Source of the DNA: Actinomycetes bacterium
GTDB lineage: Bacteria > Actinomycetota > Actinomycetes > Propionibacteriales > Propionibacteriaceae
Direction of reading: 5' to 3'
Length of the DNA stretch: 5,781 nucleotides
Assembly (NCBI GenBank): GCA_023412435.1
Contig: JAEYNS010000115.1
Span: 1-5,781, forward strand
The translations under genes were made by a program, and so were the position numbers. Under the pieces are notes generated by a model, which made no database searches, was not told where the DNA came from, and saw only the letters and a list, made by a program, of their open reading frames with translations. Numbering within the stretch: the stretch's first letter is position 1; each line of letters opens with the position of its first letter. Below are positions 1 to 5,741 of the stretch, piece after piece.

Positions 1-931
1 GCCCACCCAGCCTGGTCACCCCGACCGCCGTCACGCCGACCAGGTAGCCGACCGCGCCCAGGTGGGCCAGCCCGGCCAGCTTCGCGTCGGTGCGCACCAC
101 GCCGAGGGCCTGCAGCAGCCCGGCGAACAGGCTCGCCGCCACCACCACGGCCACGACCGGCGGCGGCAGGTAGCGCCAGGGGGTGGTGCGCTGCCGGCGC
201 ACCAGGTGTCCGCGCCACACCCCGGTGGCGTACATCTGCCTGCGCAGCGCCGCAAGGCTGGCCCGCGGCCAGTAGGTGACCTTGAGCCGGGGGGTGAACA
301 GCACGAGGTAGCCGGCGGCCCGGATCCGGTGGTTGAGCTCCCAGTCCTCGGCGCGGCGCAACCCCTCGTCGAACAGCCCGACCTCGAAGAGCACCTCGCG
401 CCGGAACACGCCGAGATAGGCGGAGTCGGCGGGCCGCTCCTCGTCGCCGTGGTGGTAGACCCCGCCGCCGAGGCCGAACGGACTGTTGTACGCCCTCGCG
501 ATCGCGCTCTGCACCGGGCTCTCGCCGCGGGCCAGCATCACCCCACCGAGGTTCGCGCACCCGGTGCGGCGCAGGATCTCGACAGCGGCGGCGGTGTAGC
601 CCTCCGGCAACTCGGCGTGGGCATCGACCCTGATCACGACCGGGAACCTGGTGGCCCGGATCGCGGCGTTGATGCCCTTGGGTATGTCGTTGGCAGGGTT
701 GCTGACCAGCCGGACGCGTGGGTCGCCGGCTGCCAGCCGGGCAGCTATCGCGTCGGTGTCGTCGGTGGAGGCGCCGAGGGCGAGGACGAGTTCGGACTCG
801 CCCTCGTACTCCTGGGCGAGGATCGCCGAGACCGCGCGCTCCAGGTGCCCCGCCTCGTTCAGCACCGGCATCACATAAGAGACCGCCACCCGTTCGGGCA
901 GCGGCGCAAGCTCTCGGGACGGCAGGGTCAC
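1..931 (-). CDS. Family 2 glycosyltransferase, ExoA-like, 3' end cut by window edge
   Basis: The frame is open from a GTG at 931 to the left edge, giving 310 codons with no stop, so the C-terminus is missing. Reading the minus strand gives a GT-A fold glycosyltransferase. The N-terminal strand has the family 2 motif VMPVLNE (residues 20-26). A DxD-type metal and nucleotide-sugar site lies in RVDAHAE (101-107, D103/H105). The candidate catalytic region is AEDWELN (194-200, E195/D196). These motifs resemble ExoA-type enzymes that extend polysaccharides from nucleotide sugars at the inner face of the membrane. The C-terminal part has a hydrophobic segment at about 257-279 and another starting near 285, so it is probably membrane-bound. 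ExoA-like proteins are usually about 320-340 residues, so only a short tail is lost. The start lies 4 nt after the preceding VWA stop; no strong Shine-Dalgarno is seen, so coupling is likely. A later start would remove the first conserved strand. The sugar and acceptor cannot be told from the sequence. Confidence 0.88.
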   Translation of the reverse strand, partial: MTLPSRELAPLPERVAVSYVMPVLNEAGHLERAVSAILAQEYEGESELVLALGASTDDTDAIAARLAAGDPRVRLVSNPANDIPKGINAAIRATRFPVVIRVDAHAELPEGYTAAAVEILRRTGCANLGGVMLARGESPVQSAIARAYNSPFGLGGGVYHHGDEERPADSAYLGVFRREVLFEVGLFDEGLRRAEDWELNHRIRAAGYLVLFTPRLKVTYWPRASLAALRRQMYATGVWRGHLVRRQRTTPWRYLPPPVVAVVVAASLFAGLLQALGVVRTDAKLAGLAHLGAVGYLVGVTAVGVTRLGG

Positions 932-935
932 GCCG

Positions 936-1967
936 TCATTCTGGCATGGCGGGACGGGGCGCGGGCCGCGGCCGGTTCCACCACAGCGACAGGCCGACGC
1001 CGGACCCGGCCAACAGCAGGCCGGCCAACGCGAACCAGACCGTCACCTCCTGCTGGCGGGTCTGGAGTTCCATGGCGCGCGGCAGGTCGAGCAGCACCTT
1101 GGTGAGTTGCGGCGCGTCCACCGCGCGGTAGTAGGCGCCGCCGGTGAGGTCGGCGACCTCGACGAGGGTCTCCTCCTCGATCTCCTGGTTCCAGCCGCGG
1201 CCGAACCCCCCGGAGGGGTCCACCTGCCCCGGACTGCACACCAGCGGTGCGGGCTGGTCGGTGCCGAAGCCGATCGTGAAGACCCGGATCCCCCGTGCGG
1301 CGGCCAGTTCGGCGGCCTCCGCCGGCGGCACGCCCCGGTTGTTGGCCCCGTCGGTGAGTACCACGATGACGTCCGGCTGGCGTTCCGGCTCGGCACCGGC
1401 CGGCAGTTCGACCCCGGTGGGGGCGACCCGCGTGTTGGTCTCGGCGATCGCGTCGATGGACAGCAGGATCGCCATCCCGATCGCCGTGCCGCGCCAGGTC
1501 TGAAGCCGGTCGATGGCTCCGGTCAGCCGTCCGGTGTCCTTGGTGGGCGGGACCAGCAGGCCCGCGAAGCCCGCGAAGGCGACCAGCCCGACCTTGCCGC
1601 GCTGCTCGGTGACGAAGGTCTTGGCCGCCTCCTGCGCCACGACCAGTCGGTTCGGCTGGACGTCGGTGGTGCACATCGACCCGGACACGTCGATCGCCAG
1701 CATGATCGCCGAGGACTCCACCGGCACCGCCAGCGCGGCGTGCGGCCGGGCAGCCGCCAGGCCGGCCAACGCGAGGCCGCCGGCGAACAACCCGACGGCG
1801 AGCCGGCGCCGCCACAGGGAGCGACCGGGAAGGGCCGCCCTGATCAGGGCCACCGAGGGCAGCCGGACGGCGGCCCGCTTCCTGCTGCGGCGGGTCCACC
1901 ACCACCACGCCGCGAGCAGCGGTCCCGCCAGCAGCGCCGACAGCGCCCACGGCCACGCGAGGGTCAT
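936..1967 (-). CDS. VWA domain membrane protein (BatA-like), second of a tandem pair
   Basis: A 343-residue protein with predicted helices at about 3-24 and 56-73, a VWA domain at about 86-300, and a C-terminal helix at about 310-330. The stretch between the first two helices is rich in Arg/Lys (25-35 and 53-55), so by the positive-inside rule the VWA domain faces out of the cytoplasm. The metal-ion adhesion site is complete: DVSGS (93-97), T161 in RGTAIG, and D206 in VLTDG. VWA domains of this type bind Mg2+ and partner proteins; in MoxR clusters they are thought to work with the ATPase. The only two cysteines are C99, just after the MIDAS loop, and C244. A run of four tryptophans (21-24) ends the first helix. 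The start is set by a GGAGGG at 1975-1980, 7 nt from the ATG at 1967; a GTG one codon upstream (1970) is possible. The start touches the stop of the first VWA gene (TGATG), so the two are coupled. The substrate is unknown. Confidence 0.9.
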   Translation of the reverse strand: MTLAWPWALSALLAGPLLAAWWWWTRRSRKRAAVRLPSVALIRAALPGRSLWRRRLAVGLFAGGLALAGLAAARPHAALAVPVESSAIMLAIDVSGSMCTTDVQPNRLVVAQEAAKTFVTEQRGKVGLVAFAGFAGLLVPPTKDTGRLTGAIDRLQTWRGTAIGMAILLSIDAIAETNTRVAPTGVELPAGAEPERQPDVIVVLTDGANNRGVPPAEAAELAAARGIRVFTIGFGTDQPAPLVCSPGQVDPSGGFGRGWNQEIEEETLVEVADLTGGAYYRAVDAPQLTKVLLDLPRAMELQTRQQEVTVWFALAGLLLAGSGVGLSLWWNRPRPAPRPAMPE

Positions 1968-2923
1968 CACAGCACCCTCCCCGTCCGCGCCACCATGACG
2001 GCTCCGCCCGCGGTGAGCAGCAGCACCGCCAGCCCGGCCCCGATCCCCGTCAGCTCGATCTGCTCGTCCACCAGCCGGAACCGGGATCCGACCGCCTCCA
2101 CGGTGGTGACGACGCCGTCCTCACCACCGTGCCGGTAGCCGCCGCCGGTGGCCTGGGCGAGCGTGCGCAGGGGAACCTCCTCCAGCCGGGTAGCGACCCG
2201 ATACCCGTCGACCTCGATGACGGCCCCGGCCCTGGTGCCGATCCCGAGGGCCTCGATCCGCACCCCCGCCGCCGCGGCGAGGTCAGCGGCAGCGAGCGGG
2301 TCCGGGCCGCCGGTCTGCTCTCCGTCCGAGATCACGACGATGCTGGCCGACTCCCACCGGCCGAGGTCGGGCGGCGGCGCGCCCTGGCGGGGCAGGGCGA
2401 CCTGGTGCCCCGTGATCACGGACAGCGCAGCGAGCACGCCCTCGCCCAGCGAGGTGCCACCGCCTGCCGCCAGCCGAGCGACCGCCGCCGACGCCTCGTC
2501 GCGGTCGGCGGTCGGCTGCAGGGCAGTCAACGCACCGTCGCCGAAGCTGACGATGCCGACGTCGATGTTCGGCCCCTGGGCGGCGATGATCTCCTCCGCC
2601 GCCAGCCGTGCCGCGCCGAGCCGGCTGGGCCTGACGTCGTCGGCGAGCATGGAGCTGGAGACGTCCATCACCAGGACGAGGGTGCTCGACAGCCGGGGAA
2701 CGCCGATCGTGCCGACCGGACGGGCCAGGGTCGCGACCAGCACCACGATGCCCGCGCCGAGCAGCAGATGGGCGAGGTGCCGCCGGCGGCCCGGGGCGGC
2801 GCCGGCCAGTCCCGCCTCGGCGAGGGTCCTGCTGCGGCGCCGGTCGATGGCGAGGTAGCCGGCCACGCCCGCCCCGGCGACCGCGACGGCGGCCACCAGG
2901 AACCAGGGCGCGAGGATGGTCAC
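1967..2923 (-). CDS. VWA domain membrane protein (BatA-like), first of a tandem pair
   Basis: A 318-residue protein starting at a GTG whose GTGA overlaps the stop of the DUF58 gene by 4 nt. The frame is open further upstream to 3769, but that extension runs over the DUF58 gene and looks non-coding (Arg/Pro-rich, no domain). Predicted helices lie at about 3-25 and 50-67 with a basic RRRSR/RRR segment between them. A VWA domain follows at about 80-285, then a final helix at about 293-312. The MIDAS is intact: DVSSS (87-91), T157 in GGTSLGEG, and D200 in VISDGEQ. By charge, the domain should sit outside the cytoplasm, anchored at both ends. It has the same architecture as the next gene but is clearly diverged from it, so this is an old duplication with separate roles, perhaps a heteromer. 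It contains no cysteine, unlike its partner. In known MoxR clusters such proteins are ATPase partners; the target here is unknown. Confidence 0.9.
   Translation of the reverse strand: MTILAPWFLVAAVAVAGAGVAGYLAIDRRRSRTLAEAGLAGAAPGRRRHLAHLLLGAGIVVLVATLARPVGTIGVPRLSSTLVLVMDVSSSMLADDVRPSRLGAARLAAEEIIAAQGPNIDVGIVSFGDGALTALQPTADRDEASAAVARLAAGGGTSLGEGVLAALSVITGHQVALPRQGAPPPDLGRWESASIVVISDGEQTGGPDPLAAADLAAAAGVRIEALGIGTRAGAVIEVDGYRVATRLEEVPLRTLAQATGGGYRHGGEDGVVTTVEAVGSRFRLVDEQIELTGIGAGLAVLLLTAGGAVMVARTGRVL
1975..1980 (-). promoter_or_regulatory. Shine-Dalgarno for the second VWA gene
   Basis: GGAGGG within the last codons of the first VWA gene lies 7 nt before the ATG at 1967 and 4 nt before the alternative GTG at 1970. 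The spacing favours the ATG. It is one of the two clear Shine-Dalgarno sites in the operon, so this gene may be translated partly on its own. Confidence 0.6.
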
Positions 2924-3804
2924 CGGCGCCGCCTCGCCGAATCCCGAACCAGCCGGAGCAGCACCTCGACCAGGTCGTCGCGGGTGCTCATCACGTGGTA
3001 GCGCACCCCTGCTGCCCGCATCGCGCCGTCCACCTCCGCCTGCCAGGCCCCGACCTCGCCGCGCAGCCGCGCGCCAAACCCGGGATCGGACGCGTCCAGG
3101 TAGAGCTGCTCGCCGGTCTCGGCGTCCTCGACGATCACGGGGCCGATCCGCGGCAGGTCGTGCTCGACAGGGTCTGCCACCCGCACCACCACCACCTCGT
3201 GGCGGTGGTTCAGCCGGGTCAATTGCCGGGCCCAGGCCAGGTCGCCGACGAAGTCGGAGACCACGATGACCAGCCCGCGCCGGCGAGCCACCGACGCCAC
3301 CAGCGCGAGCATCGCGGCCAGGTCGGTGGTCGTTCCTGTCCCGGCCTGACGGGCGGGGGCGGTCAGGGCCGCGGCCAGCCGCAGCGCGTGGCGGCGTCCG
3401 TGGCCCGGCGGGATCACCTCGTGGGACTCGCCGTCGTACAGGACGGCGCCGACCCGGTTGCCGGTGCGTCCGAGCAGCCGGGCGAGGCTCACGGAGAGTT
3501 CCCCGGCGGCGGTGTCCTTGCCCATGCCGGTCGGCCCGAACCGCATCGAGGCCGAGCGGTCGAGCGCGAGCCAGGCCGTCACCTCCCTGTCCTCGGTGAA
3601 CAGCCGGACGTAGGGGGCGTCGAGCCGCGCGGTGACGTTCCAGTCGATGTGGCGGACGTCGTCGCCGGGGAGGTAGGGCCGCATGCCCGCCAGGTCGACC
3701 CCGTAGCCGCGATGGACGGTGCGGTGAGCGCCGTGCAGCAGCCCGTCCAGCGGCCGGAGCACCTGCCACTCCAGTCGCCGTAACAGGCGGTCCGGCGCCG
3801 CCAC
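2920..3804 (-). CDS. DUF58 family protein, MoxR-associated
   Basis: A 294-residue protein with the DUF58 hallmark PGDDVRHIDWNVTAR (46-60), followed by REVTAWLALDRSASM (73-87). The latter carries a VWA-like DxSxS motif (D82, S84, S86). A further VWA-like position is D184 in VVVSDF. There is no membrane helix or signal peptide, so it should be cytosolic, acting between the ATPase and the membrane VWA proteins. DUF58 genes lie next to moxR in many phyla; their biochemical role is still poorly defined, and a VWA-like, partner-binding function is inferred. The GTG start at 3804 follows the moxR stop by 3 nt; only a weak GA-rich Shine-Dalgarno (TGAGG) is visible, so translational coupling is likely. 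The N-terminus (RLLRRLEWQVLRPLDGLL) fits the usual start of the family. The length is normal, with no sign of damage. Confidence 0.92.
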   Translation of the reverse strand: MAAPDRLLRRLEWQVLRPLDGLLHGAHRTVHRGYGVDLAGMRPYLPGDDVRHIDWNVTARLDAPYVRLFTEDREVTAWLALDRSASMRFGPTGMGKDTAAGELSVSLARLLGRTGNRVGAVLYDGESHEVIPPGHGRRHALRLAAALTAPARQAGTGTTTDLAAMLALVASVARRRGLVIVVSDFVGDLAWARQLTRLNHRHEVVVVRVADPVEHDLPRIGPVIVEDAETGEQLYLDASDPGFGARLRGEVGAWQAEVDGAMRAAGVRYHVMSTRDDLVEVLLRLVRDSARRRR

Positions 3805-3807
3805 GCC

Positions 3808-4806
3808 TCAGCCCGCCCTGGCCGGCAGGTCGGGCGGCGGAACCGCCGCCATCACCTGGGCCACCACCTCGTCGGCGGTGAGCTCGTCCGACAAGGCCTC
3901 GTAGGAGAGCACCACCCGGTGGCGGAAGACGTCCAGCACGAGGTCGCCGAGGTCGGCGGGGACCGCGTAGTCGCGTCCCCGCAGCAGCGCCAGCGCCCTG
4001 GCCGAGAGCACGAGGTTGATCGAGGCCCGGGGGCTGGCACCGTAGGTGACGTAGCGGGTCAGCCTGCCCAGCCCGACATCCTCGGGTCTGCGGGTGGCGG
4101 CCGCGAGCCGAACCGCGTACTCCACCAGCGCCGGGTCGACGTAGACGGCGTCGGCCCGGCTCTGCAGGGAGAGCAGGTCCTCGGGCTGCAGCACTGCGAC
4201 CGGCGGCTTCGGGCGGTGCAGCGCCCTGTCCACCACCACGTACTCCTCGGTGGGTGAGGGGTAGTCGACCAGCACTTTGAGCATGAACCTGTCGAGCTGG
4301 GCCTCCGGCAGCGGGTAGGTGCCCTCGGCTTCGATCGGATTCTGGGTGGCCATCACGAGGAAGGGCTCGGGCACCCGGTGGGTCTGGCGTCCGATCGTCA
4401 CCTGGTGCTCCTGCATCACCTCGAGCAGCGCACTCTGCACCTTGGCAGGGGCGCGGTTGATCTCGTCGGCGAGCAGCAGGTTGGTGAAGACGGGGCCGAG
4501 CGAGACCTGGAACTCACCCGTGGGCTGGTGGTAGACCCGGGTGCCGACCAGGTCGGCGGGCACCAGGTCAGGGGTGAACTGGATCCGGTGGAACTGGCCG
4601 CCGATCGACGCCGCGAGGGTCTTGACCGCCAGCGTCTTCGCCAACCCCGGCACCCCCTCCACCAGGACGTGGCCGCGTGCGATCAGCGCCACCACGAGCC
4701 GCTCCAGCAGAAGGTCCTGCCCCACGATGGTCTTCTTCACCTCGTAGAGCACCTGCTCCAGCGGGCCGGTCGGCACTGCAAGGTTGCGGGGTGCTGTCTG
4801 GGTCAT
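3808..4806 (-). CDS. moxR: MoxR-type AAA+ ATPase
   Basis: A 332-residue AAA+ ATPase, numbered from the ATG at 4806. Walker A is GVPGLAKT (51-58, K57/T58). Walker B is LLLADE (110-115, D114/E115), followed by INRAPAKVQSALLEVMQE, a MoxR signature. Sensor 1 is ATQNP (N156), the LDRF motif carries R173, and the sensor 2 Arg is in GASPRA (R260). All catalytic residues are present, so the enzyme should hydrolyse ATP and form a hexamer as the family does. Such ATPases are thought to act as chaperones that remodel or insert metal or cofactors into partners encoded next door, here DUF58 and two VWA proteins. Start choice: an ATG at 4830 overlaps the protease stop (ATGA) and would add eight residues. 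The ATG at 4806 has a GGAGG 5 nt upstream and is preferred; both begin Met-Thr-Gln. The protein lacks membrane segments and is cytosolic. Confidence 0.95.
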   Translation of the reverse strand: MTQTAPRNLAVPTGPLEQVLYEVKKTIVGQDLLLERLVVALIARGHVLVEGVPGLAKTLAVKTLAASIGGQFHRIQFTPDLVPADLVGTRVYHQPTGEFQVSLGPVFTNLLLADEINRAPAKVQSALLEVMQEHQVTIGRQTHRVPEPFLVMATQNPIEAEGTYPLPEAQLDRFMLKVLVDYPSPTEEYVVVDRALHRPKPPVAVLQPEDLLSLQSRADAVYVDPALVEYAVRLAAATRRPEDVGLGRLTRYVTYGASPRASINLVLSARALALLRGRDYAVPADLGDLVLDVFRHRVVLSYEALSDELTADEVVAQVMAAVPPPDLPARAG

Positions 4807-4811
4807 CCGTG

Positions 4812-4816
4812 CCTCC
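4812..4816 (-). promoter_or_regulatory. Shine-Dalgarno deciding the moxR start
   Basis: GGAGG lies 5 nt before the ATG at 4806, within the usual spacing. The alternative ATG at 4830 has only a G-run in a hairpin upstream. This favours 4806 as the main start of moxR. Confidence 0.6.
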
Positions 4817-4826
4817 GATGGCTGGG

Positions 4827-5612
4827 TCATTTCTGCGGCCCCCCCGGGCCGCCAAGGGCTGCCCCGATCGGGACGGCGAGGCCGATCCCGATGAACGTCC
4901 GGTCCCCCGTCGGGTTCACCACGGCGACGACGATGCCCACGGTGGCCCCGCTGTCGTCGACCAGCGGGCCGCCGGAGCTTCCCGGGTTGACTGCGGCGTC
5001 GAACTGGATGAGCCCCTCGAGCGAGCCGCCGCCCGGTGCGGGCGCGGTGCGGTCGAGCCCCGACACCACACCGGTGGTGACACTGGCGGTGAGGCCGAGC
5101 GGGTGGCCGAGCGCGATGACGTCGGCGCCGACAGCCAGGGCCTGGGAGGTGCCGAGCACCGCGGGCACCACCACGGCGGGCAGCTCAGCCGGTACGAGGG
5201 TGGCGATGTCGAGGCCGGGATCCGCCTCCACCACGGCGGCGTCGGTGGTGGTGCCGTCGGCGAAGGTCACCCGGATCGCCCCGGCACCGGCCACGACGTG
5301 CCAGGCGGTGAGGATGGCGGCATGGTCGGAGATGACCAGTCCGGTGCCGTCCGGCTCGGTGGCATCGGCCGGGGCGTCGGCCACCGAAATCGCGACCAGC
5401 GAGGGGGAGAGGAGGGCTGCCACCTCGGTCGGGGCGAGCGGGGTGGGAGTCGGCGGGCCGGCGGGCGAGGGTGACGGCTCAGGCTGCGACTGGGCGGTCC
5501 AGCGACCGGCCAGCCAGGCCGCCACGACGAGGACGGCGACCGCGACCACGCCGCCGACCAGCCAGACCGGACGCCACAGCGCTGCCCGGCCCGCAGCCGT
5601 TGGGCCCTGCAT
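4827..5612 (-). CDS. Membrane-anchored trypsin/HtrA-like serine protease without PDZ domain
   Basis: A 261-residue protein. A short basic N-terminus is followed by one hydrophobic helix (about 16-35), then a Pro/Ser/Thr-rich linker (41-62), then a chymotrypsin-fold protease domain (about 63-252). No lipobox or clear signal peptidase site is seen, so it should stay anchored with the protease domain outside the cytoplasm. The triad is visible: H105 in TAWHVV, D135 in LDIAT, and S213 in NPGSSGGPL. ALGHPLG (167-173) and the VTTGVVSG strand (178-185) are typical of HtrA/DegP proteases. The chain ends soon after the GIGLAVPI strand (242-249), so there is no PDZ domain, unlike most HtrA proteins; activity is therefore probably not controlled by PDZ-peptide binding. 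The start codon is placed by a promoter that puts the transcript start on the ATG itself. The stop overlaps the upstream moxR ATG by 4 nt. It is the head gene of the operon; its substrate is unknown. Confidence 0.92.
   Translation of the reverse strand: MQGPTAAGRAALWRPVWLVGGVVAVAVLVVAAWLAGRWTAQSQPEPSPSPAGPPTPTPLAPTEVAALLSPSLVAISVADAPADATEPDGTGLVISDHAAILTAWHVVAGAGAIRVTFADGTTTDAAVVEADPGLDIATLVPAELPAVVVPAVLGTSQALAVGADVIALGHPLGLTASVTTGVVSGLDRTAPAPGGGSLEGLIQFDAAVNPGSSGGPLVDDSGATVGIVVAVVNPTGDRTFIGIGLAVPIGAALGGPGGPQK
4835..4852 (-). repeat. GC-only hairpin at the protease/moxR junction
   Basis: In the transcript GCGGCCC (4852-4846), GGGG, and GGGCCGC (4841-4835) form a 7-bp all-GC stem with a 4-nt loop. 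It lies inside the last codons of the protease and ends 4 nt before the ATG at 4830. It contains a run of seven G. It should hinder ribosome entry at 4830, which favours the moxR start at 4806 downstream. A role in setting the protease to MoxR ratio is inference. Confidence 0.45.
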
Positions 5613-5618
5613 GGACGA

Positions 5619-5646
5619 AGCGTAGGCGGAGCGGGAGCGGTTTCAA
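5619..5646 (-). promoter_or_regulatory. Probable housekeeping-sigma promoter giving a leaderless mRNA
   Basis: On the minus strand a TTGAAA -35 element (5646-5641) and a TACGCT -10 element (5624-5619) are 16 nt apart. Six bases later comes the A of the protease ATG (5612), the expected start of transcription. No Shine-Dalgarno precedes this ATG. Both facts fit a leaderless transcript, which is common in actinobacteria. It would drive the whole operon. This is based on match and spacing only. Confidence 0.6.
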
Positions 5647-5649
5647 CCG
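5638..5649. repeat. Short inverted repeat over the -35 element
   Basis: CGGTT-TC-AACCG is a 5-bp inverted repeat with a 2-nt centre that covers the whole -35 hexamer of the operon promoter. A repressor binding here would block RNA polymerase, so it is a possible operator. It is short, and chance cannot be excluded. Confidence 0.3.
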
Positions 5650-5698
5650 GCTCGGCGACTGCAATTGTGGGCAGCGGGCTGGACGTTGGTGCGCCACC

Positions 5699-5725
5699 GC
5701 CCCTCGGACCGGTTCGCCGAGGGGC
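5699..5725. repeat. Perfect 9-bp hairpin
   Basis: GCCCCTCGG (5699-5707) pairs perfectly with CCGAGGGGC (5717-5725) around a 9-nt loop. No T-run follows on either strand, so it is not a classical intrinsic terminator, although actinobacterial terminators often lack the U-tract. It lies about 75 bp or more upstream of the operon promoter and could end a gene outside the window or be a protein-binding site. Confidence 0.45.
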
Positions 5726-5741
5726 ACCCGCAGGCGGCGAG

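Noticed and set aside
928..1956. A 342-residue minus-strand frame overlapping the second VWA gene
   Set aside because: It is a frame-shifted shadow of the VWA gene, Arg/Gly-rich and without recognisable motifs.
2924..3769. Upstream extension of the first VWA gene to a 600-residue protein
   Set aside because: The extension overlaps the complete DUF58 gene in another frame and has Arg/Pro-rich, domain-free sequence; the GTG at 2923 with a GTGA overlap explains the start.
62..3783. A chain of long open frames on the plus strand (62-1105, 1107-2138, 2129-3001, 2995-3783)
   Set aside because: They lie antisense to the recognised genes, have low-complexity Gly/Arg/Pro/Asp-rich translations and no domain. 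Long antisense frames are expected in high-GC DNA.
4378..5625. A 415-residue plus-strand frame opposite the moxR and protease genes
   Set aside because: Its translation is Ser/Thr/Ala/Pro-rich without motifs and is fully explained as a shadow of two well-supported genes.
5699..5725. A possible tRNA arm because of the GGTTCG in the hairpin loop
   Set aside because: Stem length (9 bp) and loop size (9 nt) do not fit a T-arm, and no other tRNA arms or acceptor stem can be paired nearby.
5479..5727. A minus-strand frame spanning the operon promoter and the protease start
   Set aside because: It has many A/T third positions in its upstream part, no motif and overlaps the N-terminus of the protease in another frame.
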